Shown: positions 25,151 through 35,802 of the stretch, one piece after another
Position numbering within the stretch: position 1 is the stretch's first letter
Layout: the number at the start of each line of letters is the position of its first letter
NCBI RefSeq assembly: GCF_000413935.1
Contig: NZ_KE340380.1
Coordinates: 558,001-622,000 of the forward strand
From: Acinetobacter colistiniresistens
Lineage (GTDB): Bacteria; Pseudomonadota; Gammaproteobacteria; Pseudomonadales; Moraxellaceae
Length of the DNA: 64,000 nucleotides
Direction: 5' to 3'
Program-made: the position numbers and the translations under genes
The notes under the pieces: generated by a model
What the model was told of the DNA's origin: nothing
The model's input: only the letters and a program-made list of their open reading frames with translations
Database searches by the model: none

Positions 25151-28100
25151 ACGTCATCCACCTGTGGCTTAAAGTGTTCATAAGGTGGTAACTCACTGGC
25201 ATGCTTATCTGGTCGATGATCCCCCTTTATTCGTTGTGCCAGATGATCAAAGGCTAAATACACCACTGGTGTTGTAAATAAAGTGAGTAACTGACTGAGA
25301 ATCAAGCCTCCGATCATGGTAATTCCGAGTGGATGACGTAGTTCTGCGCCCATGCCACTCCCGATCACTAAAGGAACTGCACCCAATAAAGCCGCCATAG
25401 TGGTCATCAAAATCGGTCTAAAACGCAGTAAACAGGCCTGATAAATTGATTCAATGGGGGTCAGGCCTTGATGCCGCTCTGCATCCAAAGCAAAGTCAAT
25501 CATCATGATGGCATTTTTCTTGACGATACCGATAAGCAACACAATCCCAATAATGGCAATAATGTTGAGGTCATTGTTGGAAAGTACCAGTGCTAACAAT
25601 GCACCAATCCCTGCAGAGGGTAAGGTAGATAAGATAGTAAGTGGATGAATGAAGCTTTCATAGAGGACGCCCAAGATGATGTACATCACGACAATCGCAG
25701 CAATAATTAACCAAACGGTATTGCTCAAAGAGGCTTGGAAGGCTAAAGCTGCCCCCTGAAATTGAGTCATCATTGTGCTTGGTAACTGCAATTGCTGTTC
25801 GGTATCTTTCACCGCTTGAACAGCTTGCTGTAAAGAAACACCTGTAGCAGTGTCAAAGGAAACCGTTGCTGTTGGAAATTGCCCGAGATGATTGACCTGT
25901 AGCAAAGTACTTCTTGGCTGGATTGTTGCAATATTGCTTAAACGCACAGGTGCACCATTACTTGAAGGGATATACAAATCCTGTAATGCCTGTAACCCAT
26001 CCTGATCTTGCCCAGATAACCCAAGCACCACATGATATTGGTTGGTTTGGGTGAAAATTGTACTGATTAACCGTTGTCCAAATGCATTATAAAGAATGTT
26101 GTCGATACCCGCCGTGGTCACACCATACTGCGCAGCAGCATCTCGATTAATATCAACATAGACCTGCAAACCTTTATCTTGCCAGTCACTGGCCAGATTC
26201 TTAAGTTCGGGACGCTGTGCCAATGCATGCATCAATTTCGGTACCCATGTCGCTAAGTCACTGGTACTGGTCGATTGCAAGGTAAATTGATATTGAGTAC
26301 GACTTTGCCTCGCGTCAATGGTCAGATCCTGTGCAGGCTGTAAGTAGACCGTCATGCCTTGAGCCTGATTTAAACGTTGTTGTAAATCGCTCATCACAGT
26401 CTGAATATCTGGTCGAGCCGATTTATCTTTCAAATTAATCAAGATACGGCCAGTATTTAAAGCGCTATTGGTTCCATCAATGCCAATAAATGAGGAAATG
26501 CTTTGCACTGCGGGATCATGCAAGATGATTTTTGCGGCTTCCTGCTGCTTAACACTCATCGCTTGAAAGGAAATGGTTTGGTCGGCCTCTGTCGTCGCAA
26601 TAATCTGTCCTGTATCCTGTACTGGGAAAAAACCTTTGGGAATAAAAACATACAACATTACGGTAAACACAAAAGTGGCTATCGTCACCACCAAGAATAA
26701 ACCCTGACGTGCCAATACCCATCGTAACGCAGTGGAGTACATCCCAATCAGTTTGTCAAAAAAATGCCCCATTGCATGATAAAAACGCCCTTGCTCTGAC
26801 TCTGGAATATGCTTGAGCAGCCTTGAAGACAGCATCGGGGTCAACGTAAGCGAAATAAAAGCAGAGATTAAAATAGAGACGGCCAAGGTGACGGCAAACT
26901 CTCGGAATAAACGTCCCACCACATCGCCCATGAATAGCAATGGAATCAATACTGCAATCAACGAAATTGTTAGGGAAATAATGGTAAAACCAATTTGTTC
27001 CGAGCCTTTTAATGCGGCCTGCATTGGAGGCTCGCCTTGTTCAATATAACGGGAAATGTTTTCGATCATCACGATTGCATCGTCGATCACAAAACCTGTT
27101 GCAATCGTAAGCGCCATCAAACTTAAATTATCGACTGAAAACCCGACCAGATACATGACAGCGAAGGTGCCAACCAAAGAGAGCGGTAATGCAACTGCGG
27201 GAATAAAAGTTGCGCGAATACTGCGTAAAAATAAAAACACCACAATGATGACCAATACCATTGCCAGTATCAGTTCAAACTCGACATCCTGAAGAGAAGC
27301 CTGAATTGTGGTGGTACTGTCATTTAAGATTTCTACTTTGGCCGATTGCGGAAAACTGCTTTGTAGTTGCGGCAAAATCTGTTTAATCTGATTTGCCACC
27401 TGAATCACATTGGCATTCGGTTGACGTTGTACATTGATAATAATTGCAGGGGTCTGCGTTGGCGCATCATTGTTATTATGTCCGACCCAAGCCGCCAAGC
27501 GAACATTCTCAGCCGAATCAAGGGTTGACGCAATATCAGACATTCGAATCGGTGCGCCATTTTTATAGGCAATAATCAGATTTTTATAGTCATCCGCCGT
27601 ATGTAACTGGTCATTCCCATCAATCGTTGATGACTGCACTGAGCCACTAATCGTGCCCTTTGCCTGATTAACATTCGCAGCAGTAACTGCCGTACGAACA
27701 TCTTCCAAGGTTAAGCCCATGTTAGCCAACGCGGCTGAGTTTACCTCTAACCGGACTGCGGGGCGTTGTCCGCCACTCACACTAATTAACCCAACTCCAC
27801 TCACTTGAGAAAGTTGCTGGGCTAAACGGGTATCAACCAAATCTTCCAGCTTGGTAATCGGCATTTCCTTGGAACTGATTGCGATGGTCATAATCGGCTT
27901 ATCAGCAGGATTTACCTTGCTATAGGTTGGTGGTGTGAGTAAATCAGAAGGTAATAAATTATTGGAGGCGTTGATTGCTGCCTGTACTTCCTGTTCAGCA
28001 ATATCCAAGCCTAAATTGAGATTAAATTGCAGTGTAATGACCGATGCACCATTGGAACTGGTGGACGACATTTGGCTTAAACCTGGCATCTGTCCAAATT

Positions 28101-28308
28101 GACGTTCGAGTGGCGCGGTAATGGTCGAGGCAATTACATCAGGGCTAGCACCGGGGTATAGCGTCGTGACCTGCATGGTTGGATAATCAACTTCAGGCAA
28201 AGAAGCGACAGGTAAAAACTTCCACGATACCAATCCACACAAAAAAATTGCGACCATAACCAGTGTAGTCGCTACAGGTCGCTGAATAAATAAACGAGAA
28301 GGATTCAT
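25147..28308 (-). CDS. mdtB: RND multidrug efflux permease, MdtB-like
   Basis: A 1053-residue RND permease, paralog of the downstream mdtC-like gene. Landmarks are [15 protein letters not shown] at the N-terminus, [18 protein letters not shown] with the paired Asp residues in helix 4, and [19 protein letters not shown] in helix 11. The C-terminal tail is hydrophilic. I chose the ATG at 28308, five bases after AAGGAG; a GTG six bases earlier is the only alternative. It lies nine bases after the adaptor gene, so mdtA-mdtB-mdtC-channel form one operon. Confidence 0.9.
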   Translation of the reverse strand: MNPSRLFIQRPVATTLVMVAIFLCGLVSWKFLPVASLPEVDYPTMQVTTLYPGASPDVIASTITAPLERQFGQMPGLSQMSSTSSNGASVITLQFNLNLGLDIAEQEVQAAINASNNLLPSDLLTPPTYSKVNPADKPIMTIAISSKEMPITKLEDLVDTRLAQQLSQVSGVGLISVSGGQRPAVRLEVNSAALANMGLTLEDVRTAVTAANVNQAKGTISGSVQSSTIDGNDQLHTADDYKNLIIAYKNGAPIRMSDIASTLDSAENVRLAAWVGHNNNDAPTQTPAIIINVQRQPNANVIQVANQIKQILPQLQSSFPQSAKVEILNDSTTTIQASLQDVEFELILAMVLVIIVVFLFLRSIRATFIPAVALPLSLVGTFAVMYLVGFSVDNLSLMALTIATGFVIDDAIVMIENISRYIEQGEPPMQAALKGSEQIGFTIISLTISLIAVLIPLLFMGDVVGRLFREFAVTLAVSILISAFISLTLTPMLSSRLLKHIPESEQGRFYHAMGHFFDKLIGMYSTALRWVLARQGLFLVVTIATFVFTVMLYVFIPKGFFPVQDTGQIIATTEADQTISFQAMSVKQQEAAKIILHDPAVQSISSFIGIDGTNSALNTGRILINLKDKSARPDIQTVMSDLQQRLNQAQGMTVYLQPAQDLTIDARQSRTQYQFTLQSTSTSDLATWVPKLMHALAQRPELKNLASDWQDKGLQVYVDINRDAAAQYGVTTAGIDNILYNAFGQRLISTIFTQTNQYHVVLGLSGQDQDGLQALQDLYIPSSNGAPVRLSNIATIQPRSTLLQVNHLGQFPTATVSFDTATGVSLQQAVQAVKDTEQQLQLPSTMMTQFQGAALAFQASLSNTVWLIIAAIVVMYIILGVLYESFIHPLTILSTLPSAGIGALLALVLSNNDLNIIAIIGIVLLIGIVKKNAIMMIDFALDAERHQGLTPIESIYQACLLRFRPILMTTMAALLGAVPLVIGSGMGAELRHPLGITMIGGLILSQLLTLFTTPVVYLAFDHLAQRIKGDHRPDKHASELPPYEHFKPQVDDV

Positions 28309-28317
28309 GGACACTCC

Positions 28318-29709
28318 TTACTGCGCAGTTTGGGCAGAAGGTGGTGTCATGGCCATATTCCCTTGTCCACTATTGTGGTGTTGCCATTGTTTTGATCTTT
28401 CGGGATTGTTACTGGCTTCAGCTGTAGCTTCCTGTGCTACCGGATTGTGCCGATGCCCAGCGCCAGTTGATGAATGAATACTTTTGCCTTGACCAACGTT
28501 ATTGGCAACACTAATTTTTGCGCCATCCTTCAGCTTGTCCACCCCATCAGTTACGACAAGATCATTGGCATTTAATGTTCCACCGGTAATAACCGTATTG
28601 TCATCTACAACCGCTCCAGTCTGGACCGTTACTGCACTGACCGTTTGGTCTGGATTAACCTTATAGACAAAAGACCCTTTGGCACCAAGTTGTAAAGCGA
28701 CTGTCGGAACAATGATTGCATTGGGAATATTGCCCAAACTCATACGGACATTAACAAACTGATTAGGAAATAAATGTTGATTCTGATTATCAAAACTGGC
28801 TTTGATATTGATCGTTCCCGTATTGATATTGACCTGATTATCAAGTGCAACCAACTGACCATCAGCAAGTTTTTGGGTATTTTGACGATCCCAAGCCTGT
28901 ACTCCGACATGCTGTTCTGGATTATCCATAATCTGCATCAGTTGGGTTAGATATTGTTCAGGCACGGCAAACACCACTGAGATGTTTTTAAGCTGGGTAA
29001 TATTGGCAATACCATTCGCATCCGAGGTACTGACCATATTGCCAACATCAACCTGTCTTAAACCGATTCGTCCATCTACAGGGGAAACAACGCGTGTATA
29101 ACTCAGTTGGAGCTGAGCATTCGCAACGGCTGCTTGATCAGTTTTGACAACGCCCTCATATTGTTTAACCAAAGAAACTTGTGTGTCGTATTGCTGCTTT
29201 GCAATCGAATCTTGTTGCCACAATTGCGCATAACGCTGCATATCCAATCTAGCATTGGTCAATAAAGCCTGATCTTTGAGTAACTGCCCTTGTGCTTGCA
29301 ATAGCGTTGCTTTGGGTGCCCGATCATCAATCAAGGCTAACAACTGGCCTTTCTGTACAAGACTGCCTTCTTTAAAATAGACTTGCATCAATGTGCCATT
29401 GATCAGCGGATGAACCACCACTGTATTGGTCGAGGTCACTGTTCCCAACGCCTGAACAGTTTGTTGTACCTGTTGCTGTAGGACTTTAGTCACACCAACA
29501 ACTGTTGCGGCCCCATTTGCACCGGCACCTCCATTTTTTCCACTTTTTCCGTGGGTTGATCCTGGAGCGGATGTAACTGATTTATGCGTCAGGTGCCAAA
29601 TCCCCCACCCAACAAAAAATAAAATAATAAACAAGATGATATAACTAATAAGCATCTTGGTTTTTGGGCTATTTTTTGTAATTTTGTTTGGTTCTAAAGT
29701 CTCATTCAT
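28318..29709 (-). CDS. mdtA: RND periplasmic adaptor (membrane fusion protein), MdtA-like
   Basis: A 463-residue adaptor with one N-terminal membrane anchor (ISYIILFIILFFVGWGIW), a glycine-rich linker, the lipoyl half-motifs (VHPLINGTLMQVYFKEGSLV and YTRVVSPVDGRIGLRQVDVG), a helical hairpin and a beta-barrel domain. It bridges the inner-membrane pump and the outer-membrane channel. The C-terminal about 60 residues are low-complexity and rich in H, N, Q and A, as in other MdtA proteins. It is the first gene of the operon. A regulator gene is not adjacent. Confidence 0.9.
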   Translation of the reverse strand: MNETLEPNKITKNSPKTKMLISYIILFIILFFVGWGIWHLTHKSVTSAPGSTHGKSGKNGGAGANGAATVVGVTKVLQQQVQQTVQALGTVTSTNTVVVHPLINGTLMQVYFKEGSLVQKGQLLALIDDRAPKATLLQAQGQLLKDQALLTNARLDMQRYAQLWQQDSIAKQQYDTQVSLVKQYEGVVKTDQAAVANAQLQLSYTRVVSPVDGRIGLRQVDVGNMVSTSDANGIANITQLKNISVVFAVPEQYLTQLMQIMDNPEQHVGVQAWDRQNTQKLADGQLVALDNQVNINTGTINIKASFDNQNQHLFPNQFVNVRMSLGNIPNAIIVPTVALQLGAKGSFVYKVNPDQTVSAVTVQTGAVVDDNTVITGGTLNANDLVVTDGVDKLKDGAKISVANNVGQGKSIHSSTGAGHRHNPVAQEATAEASNNPERSKQWQHHNSGQGNMAMTPPSAQTAQ

Positions 29710-29875
29710 AGAAGTATCTGTGCTTCTTATTTTGTTCTACTATAAATATTCTTGTAGTGTTAATTTAAGCTTAAATGTAAACACACTACAATCCAAATGT
29801 TTTATTAATGTAAAAATTAGCTGCTGTTGTTATGTCTTTAGAATTAAAGCTATTTTTATGACTTTTTTTAAATTT

Positions 29876-29904
29876 AGTTGACCAAAAACTTTTCTTGATC
29901 AACT
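29876..29904 (-). terminator. Weak stem-loop after the TenA-like gene
   Basis: AGTTGA and TCAACT arms with further pairing (CAA/TTG) form a hairpin between the TenA-like gene and the mdtA start, both on the minus strand. No strong U-run follows at once, so it is only a possible terminator. Confidence 0.3.
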
Positions 29905-29942
29905 ATTTTAGGCTACCTTTCTCTAAAAGATGGTTCGAAATT

Positions 29943-30689
29943 TTAACTCTTATGTTGCAACTTATAGCACGCATCCAAAGCAAGCTCATAGTACTCAAGT
30001 CCTTCCTGAGCCGCCAGAAATGCTTTTCGCTGTAATATTGGATCTTTATCACATAGCCGTTTGATCAGCTCCATCGCCTCGTATGGGTGGAGATCATCAT
30101 AGTGAGCATGGGCTCTTAACCAAGCTAAAGACCGCTTATTAATATTCACATCAGGATGTTGAGTATAGTTTTGAATCCCTTTATAGACCTGAATCGTCCA
30201 GTCTCCAGTGGCCCATTCAATTGCAAGATTGGTGGCTGCAATGCTTTCGGCCAAACTTCCCCGAAAATTAACGTCCCATAGAAAGTGGTTGACTGCATTC
30301 ATGGCTACAGGCGGCTTCACATTATTTAGCATTTCAACTGTAAGACCAAAGCCCCCCGCCCAGTCTTGATACCAATTTAAATGTCGTTCTTCAACCTTAA
30401 TATTTTGAATTAACCAGTCTCTGGTCTCGGTTACACCATCCAATGAAAAAGCGGTTGCTTTCGCTAAAGACCCTGCCATATAAGAAGGGAAATGTGCGAC
30501 CAATGGATAAAAATTCAATAAGGCTGAACGAAAACATTCAAGGCTTAAAGAACCATTCGCCATGTCTAAGAATAAAGGATGTTTGCTTACCCGTTCCTTT
30601 GAAGGTAATAATTCATCCCAAAATCGTTGAGCCCAACCCGAATGAGGTGTAATTTCTAATTTTGTTCCATATTGATTCATAGCAGTCAT
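29943..30689 (-). CDS. TenA/PqqC-like helical protein (HDO-type iron redox family)
   Basis: A 248-residue all-helical protein with the pattern of heme-oxygenase-like diiron oxidases (HDO) and TenA/PqqC/CADD relatives. Candidate metal ligands are in VEERHLNWYQDW and HAHYDDLHPYEAMELI. Known HDO members cleave or oxidise small amino-acid-derived substrates; the substrate here is unknown. The gene stands alone upstream of mdtA with about 230 bases between. AGGATG lies nine bases before the ATG. TenA thiamine salvage is less likely because the usual cysteine nucleophile context is absent. Confidence 0.75.
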   Translation of the reverse strand: MTAMNQYGTKLEITPHSGWAQRFWDELLPSKERVSKHPLFLDMANGSLSLECFRSALLNFYPLVAHFPSYMAGSLAKATAFSLDGVTETRDWLIQNIKVEERHLNWYQDWAGGFGLTVEMLNNVKPPVAMNAVNHFLWDVNFRGSLAESIAATNLAIEWATGDWTIQVYKGIQNYTQHPDVNINKRSLAWLRAHAHYDDLHPYEAMELIKRLCDKDPILQRKAFLAAQEGLEYYELALDACYKLQHKS

Positions 30690-30984
30690 TGCGATGCATC
30701 CTATTTCGTATGACTTAACCCAATCATATTCTATGATTGCTGCTTTTTTATAAATTGTATCCTAATACAGCAAAGATACAATCATTTGTGATTTAGTTTG
30801 TAACAGTTTTATTTCTTGAATCTAATTTAAACTTGAATCATTATATTAGGCAATGACCCTTATATAAAAATTAATATTTTTTTATAATCTAATACACATT
30901 TTATTTAAATCAGTGTAACGTATTAAAAAAATAATCCCTATTTTGACATTTATAACAACATTTTTGGGAGTGGTGAGAGATAAG

Positions 30985-32214
30985 ATGAAGTTGAAAGCTT
31001 CCAATATTTTGGGACAAGAACAAATCGACTTGTTAATTTCTCGCGGGCTAAATTTAGTTTGGTTTCCTAAAGAATTAGAAGTGATCTATCGAGATCAGTA
31101 TAGAAATGAGGCTGCGCATGAGTTCCGCTATCGCGCCCCTATCATTTTAGGTTTATATCTATTTCTAAGCTTCTGTATATATCAGGTTTTGCCTACCGAC
31201 TTACGCATTACCTGGATGGCAACCTATGGTTGGGTGGGCATCATCATCACCTTTGCATGGCTGTTGTCGTTCCTGCCCATGATGAACAAGTGGTTTGATC
31301 ACTATGTTTGTATTGGCTCAACAGGTGCTGTAGCAATCTCTTTTACCATTATTAACGTTTTGGAACAGGGACAAAATAATGTCCTGTTCCATGCTGCCAT
31401 GATGTATGCCGTAGTGATTATCTACGGTTTTGTCGGAATGCGCTTCTATACCGCAATCATTGCTGGCTGGGTGGGTGGTTTGATTGGTATCGCCGCTAGT
31501 ACTTGGTTCAGCGGTGCAATTGACTGGACCTTCTTAAACAGGACGTATACTTTTAGTAGTTTTCTGGGTATGGCATTGGCCTATGCCACTGATCGACAGC
31601 ATCGTGAAAACTATCTGCAAAACTGCATGATCGAACTCAATCGACTGGAACTAATGCGACAAGCACAACAACTCTCCATTCTTTCACAACAAGATGCTTT
31701 AACTGGCCTCGCCAACCGACGTTATCTGGATGAAGTACTTGAGAATGAATGGAAACGTGCAACACGTCATGAGATGCCGATTACCATTATGATGATTGAT
31801 ATCGACTTCTTTAAGCTGTACAACGATACTTTAGGACATATTCAAGGCGATCAATGCCTACGTCGAATTGCGATCATGCTTGGCTCTATTGCCTCACGTA
31901 GTGGTGATCTTGCGGCACGTTATGGCGGAGAAGAATTTCTCTTGGTGTTTTCTATGACTGATCGTGACCAAGCACTTATTCAAGTACAAAGGCTGATGGA
32001 GTTAGTGCGTAATATTGGCATTTTACATCCACGCAGTAACGTCTCAAAACACGTTACTATTAGTGTAGGCGTTGCGACGATGGTTCCGAGTGTTGGAGAT
32101 AGTCTTTCTGAGTTTGTTGCACAGGCAGATCATGCATTATATATCGCAAAAAGTAATGGGCGGAATCAATATCATATTGCGACATCAGATAATATGATTT
32201 CGGAGGCATTATAA
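30985..32214 (+). CDS. Membrane-bound diguanylate cyclase (GGDEF domain)
   Basis: A 409-residue protein. Residues about 50-220 hold six hydrophobic segments of a membrane sensor module. A GGDEF domain follows, beginning at QQDALTGLANRRYLDE with the active-site loop RYGGEEF, then a YIAKSNGRNQY end. It should make cyclic di-GMP from GTP in response to a membrane or periplasmic cue and thereby affect biofilm or motility. I chose the ATG at 30985; the frame stays open upstream to a TTG at 30943, but no better ribosome site is visible. Confidence 0.9.
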   Translation: MKLKASNILGQEQIDLLISRGLNLVWFPKELEVIYRDQYRNEAAHEFRYRAPIILGLYLFLSFCIYQVLPTDLRITWMATYGWVGIIITFAWLLSFLPMMNKWFDHYVCIGSTGAVAISFTIINVLEQGQNNVLFHAAMMYAVVIIYGFVGMRFYTAIIAGWVGGLIGIAASTWFSGAIDWTFLNRTYTFSSFLGMALAYATDRQHRENYLQNCMIELNRLELMRQAQQLSILSQQDALTGLANRRYLDEVLENEWKRATRHEMPITIMMIDIDFFKLYNDTLGHIQGDQCLRRIAIMLGSIASRSGDLAARYGGEEFLLVFSMTDRDQALIQVQRLMELVRNIGILHPRSNVSKHVTISVGVATMVPSVGDSLSEFVAQADHALYIAKSNGRNQYHIATSDNMISEAL

Positions 32215-32277
32215 TTTATTCATCATTATTAAATGAATATTAAACTAATTTAATTAAAGTGTTTTAAAATGTGATGT

Positions 32278-32311
32278 AAGCCGCAGATATAATAAATTAT
32301 ATGTGCGGCTT
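32278..32311. terminator. Long hairpin between convergent dgc and aroC genes
   Basis: AAGCCGCA pairs with TGCGGCTT, and the inner part ATATAAT-AA-ATTATAT pairs too, making a long stem between two convergent genes. It is followed by a T-rich stretch on the plus strand. Confidence 0.6.
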
Positions 32312-32321
32312 AATCTTTTAA

Positions 32322-33413
32322 TTATGGTTCGATTGGTTTAAATGGTGCAACCACATCTGCATTTTGTGCACGATGTCTTAAGAAATGATCCATAAGTACA
32401 ATCGCCAGCATCGCTTCAGCAATTGGTGTTGCACGTACACCTACACACGGATCATGACGACCTTTAGTCAATACATCGGTATTTTCCCGATCAATGCTAA
32501 TCGTTTTACCTGGCGTGGTAATACTTGCTGTGGGTTTCAGTGCAATCGCAACACGAATGCTTTGACCACTTGAAATCCCGCCTAAGATACCACCAGCATG
32601 ATTAGCAAGAAAGCCGTCTGTGGTCAATTCGTCACGGGTTTCATGACCAAATTGTCCTGCTACAGCAAAGCCATCACCAATTTCCACACCTTTTACTGCA
32701 TTGATGCTCATCATGGCATGGGCAATATCAGCATCTAAACGGTCAAATACGGGTTCACCCCAACCGACTGGTACTTTTTCAGCAATAATTTCTAACCTAG
32801 CGCCACAGCTAGTACCTTGCTCACGTAACGCGGTGACCAATTGTTCAAAACGAGGCACAGCATCCACATCACCACAGAAAAATGGGTTATTTGGCACTTC
32901 AGCCCAATCCAGTTTTTCTGCTACTTCATTGCCGATTTGTGTGACATGTCCACGAATATCAATGCCAAATTTTTCAGCAAGATACTTCTTCGCAATCGCT
33001 CCAGCTGCAACACGCATCGCTGTTTCACGTGCACTTGAACGACCACCGCCACGATAGTCACGGAAGCCGTATTTTTGGGTATAGGTATAGTCTGCATGGC
33101 CAGGACGGAAAGTTTGAGCAATATTGCCGTAGTCTTTTGATTTTTGATCTGTGTTACGGATCAATAAACCAATCGATGTTCCCGTGGTTTTACCCTCAAA
33201 AACACCTGAGATAATCTCGACTTGATCTGGCTCTTTGCGTTGCGTTGCAAACTTCGATGTTCCTGGTTTACGGCGATCTAAATCTTTTTGTAGATCGGCT
33301 TCACAAAGCTCAAGACCAGGCGGCACTCCATCGACAATCGCCATCAAGCCCGCACCATGTGACTCGCCACAGGTTGTTACTCGAAACAGTTGCCCAATAC
33401 TATTCCCTGCCAT
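32322..33413 (-). CDS. aroC: Chorismate synthase
   Basis: A 363-residue enzyme that converts 5-enolpyruvylshikimate-3-phosphate to chorismate with reduced FMN, the last common step of aromatic biosynthesis. All three signatures are clear: [16 protein letters not shown] at the N-terminus, the [30 protein letters not shown] region (described by its ends), and the C-terminal [16 protein letters not shown]. Length is typical. prmB lies immediately upstream on the same strand (11 bases), a common arrangement in Acinetobacter and Pseudomonas relatives. Confidence 0.97.
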   Translation of the reverse strand: MAGNSIGQLFRVTTCGESHGAGLMAIVDGVPPGLELCEADLQKDLDRRKPGTSKFATQRKEPDQVEIISGVFEGKTTGTSIGLLIRNTDQKSKDYGNIAQTFRPGHADYTYTQKYGFRDYRGGGRSSARETAMRVAAGAIAKKYLAEKFGIDIRGHVTQIGNEVAEKLDWAEVPNNPFFCGDVDAVPRFEQLVTALREQGTSCGARLEIIAEKVPVGWGEPVFDRLDADIAHAMMSINAVKGVEIGDGFAVAGQFGHETRDELTTDGFLANHAGGILGGISSGQSIRVAIALKPTASITTPGKTISIDRENTDVLTKGRHDPCVGVRATPIAEAMLAIVLMDHFLRHRAQNADVVAPFKPIEP

Positions 33414-33424
33414 GCTTTAACCCC

Positions 33425-34435
33425 TTAGTTTTGAACTGATTGCTGGAAGACTTCTTTATAACGACGGCATTGTTCAGCAGTTAACGCAAAAATACCAGAA
33501 CCGCCTTTTTGGAAAGTGAGCCAATGGAAGTCAACTGTATTGAAGTTCTGACGCATTGCCCATTCAGAATTACCAACTTCAATCACAATCAAACCATCTT
33601 CCGTTAAATAGTCAGCAGCTTGGGCTAACATTTTACGGACTAAATCCAGACCGTCTTGACCTGCAGCAAGTGCAAGCTCAGGCTCATGCAGGAATTCTTC
33701 CGGTAAATCCGCCATATCTTCTGCATCCACATAAGGTGGATTGCTGACGATCAGGTCATACTGGTTTTCAGCAGGGATTTTTGAGAACAAATCAGATTCA
33801 AGTAAAGCGACTTGATACTGTTTGTCATGATGCTCAGTGTTAATTGAAGCCACTTCCAGCGCTTCTTTTGAAATATCAGTCGCATCAACTTCAGCATCTG
33901 GATAAGCATAAGCCAAAGCAATCGCGATACAGCCTGAACCTGTACACATATCTAGGATGCGTTGCGGTGTTTTTGGATTCTTGCTTTCAGGCAAACTGTT
34001 AAGTGCTTCCAACATACGCCCGTTTTCATCTAGGCAATAAGGTGCAAAACGTTGTTCAATCAATTCCGCAATCGGTGAACGTGGAATTAAGACACGCTCG
34101 TCCACATAGAACGGTTTATTGAAGAAATACGCCAAATTCAATAAATATGAGGTCGGGATACGATCATTGATACGACGTTCTAATAAGCTGAGAAATTCTG
34201 CTTTTTCACTTGGTAAAAGTTTGGCATCCAGAATTTCAGCGTCTGCTTTCCACTCAAGTGATAGTGTTTGCAGTACCAATGCAGAGCTTTCTGCAAAATA
34301 ATCTTGAGTACCTTGACCTAAGTGCGCATCGTATTGACGAAGTGCGGTTACCCCAAAACGGATGAAATCTCGAATGGTTACTAGGTTTTCAGCCGCTTCT
34401 TGTAAATGTTCAGGGCTGATTGTAGGTCGCTCCAC
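33425..34435 (-). CDS. prmB: Ribosomal protein L3 glutamine methyltransferase
   Basis: A 336-residue SAM-dependent methyltransferase that modifies a glutamine of ribosomal protein L3. The SAM motif ILDMCTGSGCIAIALA and the catalytic NPPY motif (IVSNPPYVDAEDM) are present, and the N-terminal helical part is of PrmB rather than PrmC type. It is followed closely by aroC. A terminator at 34504-34532 separates it from trpB upstream. Confidence 0.95.
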   Translation of the reverse strand: MERPTISPEHLQEAAENLVTIRDFIRFGVTALRQYDAHLGQGTQDYFAESSALVLQTLSLEWKADAEILDAKLLPSEKAEFLSLLERRINDRIPTSYLLNLAYFFNKPFYVDERVLIPRSPIAELIEQRFAPYCLDENGRMLEALNSLPESKNPKTPQRILDMCTGSGCIAIALAYAYPDAEVDATDISKEALEVASINTEHHDKQYQVALLESDLFSKIPAENQYDLIVSNPPYVDAEDMADLPEEFLHEPELALAAGQDGLDLVRKMLAQAADYLTEDGLIVIEVGNSEWAMRQNFNTVDFHWLTFQKGGSGIFALTAEQCRRYKEVFQQSVQN

Positions 34436-34503
34436 TTAGGCGTCTCCAAAAGTGCTAATTGCAAAACGCTTTATTCTAACGGGATTCAAGTTGATTTAAC
34501 AAT

Positions 34504-34532
34504 AAAAAAACCGCCTCTCTGCTAGAAGCGGT
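34504..34532 (-). terminator. Rho-independent terminator after trpB
   Basis: On the minus strand ACCGC-TTCT, a short loop and the complementary AGAGGCGGT are followed by seven T residues. It sits 30 bases after the trpB stop and before prmB. Confidence 0.85.
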
Positions 34533-34560
34533 CTATTAAAACCAGATATTGGATAAGAAC

Positions 34561-35769
34561 TTACAAACCTAGCTTTTCAGCCACGTAATCTGAGTCTTTA
34601 TCACCGCGACCTGACAAGTTAACTACGATCTTCACCTGTTTACCCAACTTAGGTGCTTCACGCAATGCCCAAGCAACGGCATGCGAACTTTCCAAAGCAG
34701 GTACAATCCCTTCTACACGTGAAAGGGTCATAAATGCATCCAAACATTCCTGATCCGTCGCCGTTTCATATTGAACACGGCCGAGTTCTTTCAGGAAACT
34801 ATGCTGTGGCCCGACACCTGGATAATCCAAGCCTGAAGCAATGGAATGTACAGGCAGCGGCTCACCTTGATCATCTTCTAGCACATAGCAAGCCATACCA
34901 TGAATCTGCCCAGGCTTACCTAAGGTTAAAGTGGCTGAATGTTTATCCGTATCTAGACCATGACCCGCAGGTTCTACGCCAACCAATTGAACTTCTGGCG
35001 TATTTAAAAATGCAGTGAAAGCGCCAATCGCGTTAGAACCACCACCGACACAGGCAACCACATAATCTGGATTCTGGCCAAAATGGTCATGAGACTGGGT
35101 TTTGATCTCATTGCCAATAATCGATTGGAAATCGCGTACCATTTTTGGAAATGGATGTGGCCCAACCACCGAGCCAATGGCATAGATATAGTTTTTAGGA
35201 TCTTTTAAGTATTCTTCAAAAGCGCTATCCACTGCATCTTTTAAGGTGGCTGTGCCTTGTGTGACTGGAACCAGTTTCGCACCCAAGATTTTCATTTTCA
35301 CGACATTAGGGTGTTCTTTTTCAATATCCACTTGCCCCATGTGAATTTCACATGGGATGCCGACCAATGCACAAGCTGTTGCCAAAGCCACGCCATGCTG
35401 ACCAGCACCAGTTTCTGCAATGACTTTAGTTTTCCCCATATACTTGGCAAGTAAGGCTTCACCTAGGCAGTGATTGATCTTATGCGCCCCAGTATGGTTT
35501 AGGTCTTCGCGTTTGAGATAAATCTGTGCTCCACCTAATTGGTCAGACAAACGCTTGGCATGGAACAATGGACTTGGGCGCCCTACATAGTTTTTGAATA
35601 AGTCATTCAACTCATCCTGAAACTCAACGGTATAACGAATCTCTTCATACGCCGTATTAATTTCATCCATTGCTTCTTTTAAATGAGGCGGAATAAACTG
35701 CCCACCAAAGTTGCCAAAGAAACCTGCTTCATTCGGCAAAGCAACGCCATTAATTTGATGTTCCATCAT
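34561..35769 (-). CDS. trpB: Tryptophan synthase beta subunit (no trpA nearby)
   Basis: A 402-residue PLP enzyme that condenses indole and serine to tryptophan. The PLP lysine lies in [13 protein letters not shown], the glycine-rich phosphate loop in [12 protein letters not shown], and the C-terminal NLSGRGDKD motif is intact. By the HTGAHK motif it is TrpB1-type. No trpA or trpF gene lies within the window: upstream is a VWA-domain gene, downstream prmB. It may therefore be a second trpB copy, or the trp genes may be scattered. A terminator follows at once, so it is probably transcribed alone. Confidence 0.93.
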   Translation of the reverse strand: MMEHQINGVALPNEAGFFGNFGGQFIPPHLKEAMDEINTAYEEIRYTVEFQDELNDLFKNYVGRPSPLFHAKRLSDQLGGAQIYLKREDLNHTGAHKINHCLGEALLAKYMGKTKVIAETGAGQHGVALATACALVGIPCEIHMGQVDIEKEHPNVVKMKILGAKLVPVTQGTATLKDAVDSAFEEYLKDPKNYIYAIGSVVGPHPFPKMVRDFQSIIGNEIKTQSHDHFGQNPDYVVACVGGGSNAIGAFTAFLNTPEVQLVGVEPAGHGLDTDKHSATLTLGKPGQIHGMACYVLEDDQGEPLPVHSIASGLDYPGVGPQHSFLKELGRVQYETATDQECLDAFMTLSRVEGIVPALESSHAVAWALREAPKLGKQVKIVVNLSGRGDKDSDYVAEKLGL

Positions 35770-35802
35770 TTTTCCTGTTCTTATAAAGTTCTAGTTTAAA
35801 TT

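Noticed and set aside
22104..27292. Several long open frames on the plus strand opposite the RND pump genes
   Set aside because: They are antisense shadows of well-recognised mdtB/mdtC genes, with no ribosome sites and low-complexity translations.
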